NCBI RefSeq assembly: GCF_001274785.1
Contig: NZ_LHPI01000001.1
Coordinates: 992,001 to 1,056,000 of the forward strand
Direction: 5' to 3'
Length of the DNA stretch: 64,000 bases
DNA from: Vibrio hepatarius
GTDB lineage: Bacteria > Pseudomonadota > Gammaproteobacteria > Enterobacterales > Vibrionaceae
Shown: in pieces, positions 62,486-64,000 of the stretch
How positions within the stretch are numbered: the stretch's first letter is position 1
How the letters are laid out: each line of letters begins with the position of its first letter
Made by a program: the position numbers and the translations under genes
The notes under the pieces: model-generated
What the model was told of the DNA's origin: nothing
The model's input: only the letters and a program-made list of their open reading frames with translations
The model's database searches: none

Positions 62486-63232
62486 TTAACGTGAGGCTGC
62501 CATAATAAACTCTTTAAATAATATTTGTGAGAAATGATTCGATTTTGCTTTCCATTCTGGGTGCCACTGAACACCTACGAAGAATTTTTGCTGCGGTAGG
62601 CTAAAGGCTTCTATCAGGCCGTCCGGGGCCTTAGCTTCTACTTGTAGTTGCGGAGCGAGCTGATCTACACCTTGGTTATGCAGCGTGTTCACTTCAAAAA
62701 AGGCGGTGCTTTCCCAATGATTCTGTACCAGCCATTGCTCGAACAAACTCTGCTTTTGAACCAATACGGCGTGTGCCGGCGCATACTTTTGTTCGAAATC
62801 TTCAACAGGCGACTCGCGATGGTCATTGAAGCCAGACTCATGAACCGCCGGATTCAACGTGCCCCCAAGTGCGACATTCATCTCTTGAAAACCACGACAA
62901 ATGCCAAGGCAAGGAATGTTTTGGTCAACCGCATGGCGAATCAAGGTGAGCGATAGCTCGTCACGGGCTTCGTCCTTTTTATTCTCAGTGTGCGTCGCGT
63001 TATAACGGTGTGGAGCAACGTTAGAATGACTACCTGGAAACAAGAAGCCATCGCACAACTTTAAGATAGGCGCGATTTCATCACCTGACATTTCTGGAGC
63101 CAACATAATCGGTAGCCCGCCAAAGTCTTTGACTGCGCGAAGATAAAAATCATTGACCGCTTGTATTTGATAACCACCCAACTGCTTGGTGCAGCTAACA
63201 ACGCCAATGATGGGTTTGCGTGTTCCTGACAT
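62486..63232 (-). CDS. puuD: gamma-glutamyl-GABA hydrolase
   Basis: 248 residues, class I glutamine amidotransferase fold. Catalytic Cys in LGICRGFQEMNVALGGTL, His and Glu in VGVQWHPEWKAKS. It cleaves gamma-glutamyl-GABA to glutamate and GABA. First gene of the minus-strand run, divergent from puuA. Confidence 0.92.
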   Translation of the reverse strand: MSGTRKPIIGVVSCTKQLGGYQIQAVNDFYLRAVKDFGGLPIMLAPEMSGDEIAPILKLCDGFLFPGSHSNVAPHRYNATHTENKKDEARDELSLTLIRHAVDQNIPCLGICRGFQEMNVALGGTLNPAVHESGFNDHRESPVEDFEQKYAPAHAVLVQKQSLFEQWLVQNHWESTAFFEVNTLHNQGVDQLAPQLQVEAKAPDGLIEAFSLPQQKFFVGVQWHPEWKAKSNHFSQILFKEFIMAASR

Positions 63233-63571
63233 GACATTTCCATGTTCGATTTATTTAACATTTAAACTACAAACCATGTACAAAATTATCAACACAGATA
63301 TTTAAAAATGTAACAAAAACGTGATTCCTGCCACTTTTTTAACCAATAAAAGCGATATTTCTGCTCATTATATTGAACAAAATAAAATCGACTGTTAAAA
63401 AATAGTTAACAAAAACACGCAAAACAAACCAGCTAAAGCCAAAAAACACAATATAAGTGTTTGTTTAAACTAAAGATAAATGAATAAAACCGCACTTCCA
63501 TCAATAAGGTGTAAGTTAATTGTTAATTTACTTATCTGTAGTTTAACTCGTCAGGCTAATTGGAGAAGTAC
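63233..63571. promoter_or_regulatory. puuD-puuA divergent regulatory region
   Basis: 339 AT-rich bases without a gene. Contains the PuuR-like site at 63365-63379 (TCATTATATTGAACA), which shares 11 of 15 bases with the E. coli PuuR sequence AAAATATAATGAACA as I remember it. A short in-frame ATG at 63480 opens a small reading frame with no similarity to anything known. Confidence 0.55.
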
Positions 63572-64000
63572 ATGGAATTGTATCTACAGGAAGTACAAAA
63601 TTTTAAACAACAGTGGCCTGATATTGAGTTTATCGACCTTATCTTTACCGATATTAACGCTACCCCTAGGGGGAAAAGAATCCCAGTAAGTGCACTGGAT
63701 AAGCTCAGCAAAGGTGTCGCGCTGCCTCTTTCTACTATTACGCTAGATACCAAAGGTAACGTGGTCGAATCTGCAGGGTTGGGAGAAGATTTGGGTGAAC
63801 CAGATAATCTGTGCTTTCCCGTGAGTGGCACGTTGATGCCAACCGCAAAAGAGCAAGTTGGCCAAGTGCTGTTAAGTATGATGGACGACAGCGGTGAGAA
63901 ACCGAATCGATTGTTCATTCGCAATATTCTTGCTGAGATGCTGCAAAAGCTGCACGCTAAAGACCAATATCCGTGTGTTGCTCTCGAGCTTGAGTTTTAT
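63572..64000 (+). CDS. puuA: gamma-glutamylputrescine synthetase (5' part)
   Basis: Partial: 143 codons, still open at the window edge; the family is about 450-470 residues. Glutamine synthetase superfamily: FIDLIFTDINATPRGKRIPVSAL at the N-terminal beta-grasp domain and VALELEFY at the beginning of the catalytic domain (the E-x-E metal site). It couples putrescine to glutamate with ATP, the first step of the Puu pathway. GGAGAA precedes the ATG. Divergent from puuD. Confidence 0.9.
   Translation, partial: MELYLQEVQNFKQQWPDIEFIDLIFTDINATPRGKRIPVSALDKLSKGVALPLSTITLDTKGNVVESAGLGEDLGEPDNLCFPVSGTLMPTAKEQVGQVLLSMMDDSGEKPNRLFIRNILAEMLQKLHAKDQYPCVALELEFY

Noticed and set aside
1..64000. CRISPR arrays, tRNA or rRNA genes, insertion sequences
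   Set aside because: No regularly spaced repeats, cloverleaf-like gene, ribosomal RNA motif or transposase reading frame was seen on reading both strands; covariance-model searches could not be run.

Overview
The window looks like a stretch of the second chromosome of a Vibrio, most likely of the Harveyi clade (V. parahaemolyticus / V. alginolyticus / V. campbellii type). The reasons are the vct-type catechol siderophore locus next to a second acetate kinase (I recall a comparable order on V. cholerae chromosome 2), a second secDF pair without yajC, many c-di-GMP enzymes, Vibrio-style integron attC sites, and moderate GC. This assignment is from family recognition, not from a database search.

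Layout. 1-3355: end of an aerobactin cluster (iucD 3' part, iutA). 3379-6420: five small genes on the minus strand (two GNATs, a VOC protein, a hexapeptide acetyltransferase, a HAD hydrolase), separated by ~90-135 bp spacers. Two of these spacers are recognisable integron attC sites and two look like decayed ones, with no integrase in sight. 6601-9555: an imperfect direct repeat of the ackA 3' end plus its terminator brackets one large gene for a protein with a PD-(D/E)XK nuclease-like motif, so this looks like a small island at the ackA 3' end. 9508-18642: ackA, then a catechol siderophore locus (DUF2218 protein, TonB receptor vctA, AraC regulator, a CueR-like gene, vctC-G-D-P) with Fur-box-like sites. 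18834-24030: S4 protein, NarL-type response regulator, LysR regulator, PAS-EAL protein, MetQ-like lipoprotein. 24187-29770: yejFEBA peptide ABC transporter. 30026-35589: dienelactone-hydrolase-like protein, secFD, and three envelope proteins of unknown function. 35743-53030: signalling and metabolism (CHASE-GGDEF-EAL protein, phhAB, acetoacetyl-CoA synthetase, methyltransferase, LysR, CDF transporter, GNAT, a large MHYT hybrid kinase with an HD-GYP response regulator, an EamA transporter, and a molybdopterin-oxidoreductase-fold protein paired with an EAL protein). 53054-54070: an exported family II pyrophosphatase. 54329-64000: an eight-gene minus-strand run puuD-puuR-puuC-puuB-aguB-aguA-gabD-gabT, with puuA starting divergently and running off the window.

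How the parts work together. The last block encodes an almost complete route agmatine > N-carbamoylputrescine > putrescine > gamma-glutamyl intermediates > GABA > succinate semialdehyde > succinate. phhAB makes tyrosine from phenylalanine, and the divergent acetoacetyl-CoA synthetase could use acetoacetate from tyrosine breakdown; a TyrR-box-like palindrome lies between them. The iron genes use two siderophore types (hydroxamate/citrate and catechol). Five proteins carry c-di-GMP turnover or related domains. One of them (CHASE-GGDEF-EAL) has a Fur-box-like site upstream, which would connect iron status to c-di-GMP.

No tRNA, rRNA, CRISPR array, complete insertion sequence or integrase gene was recognised.
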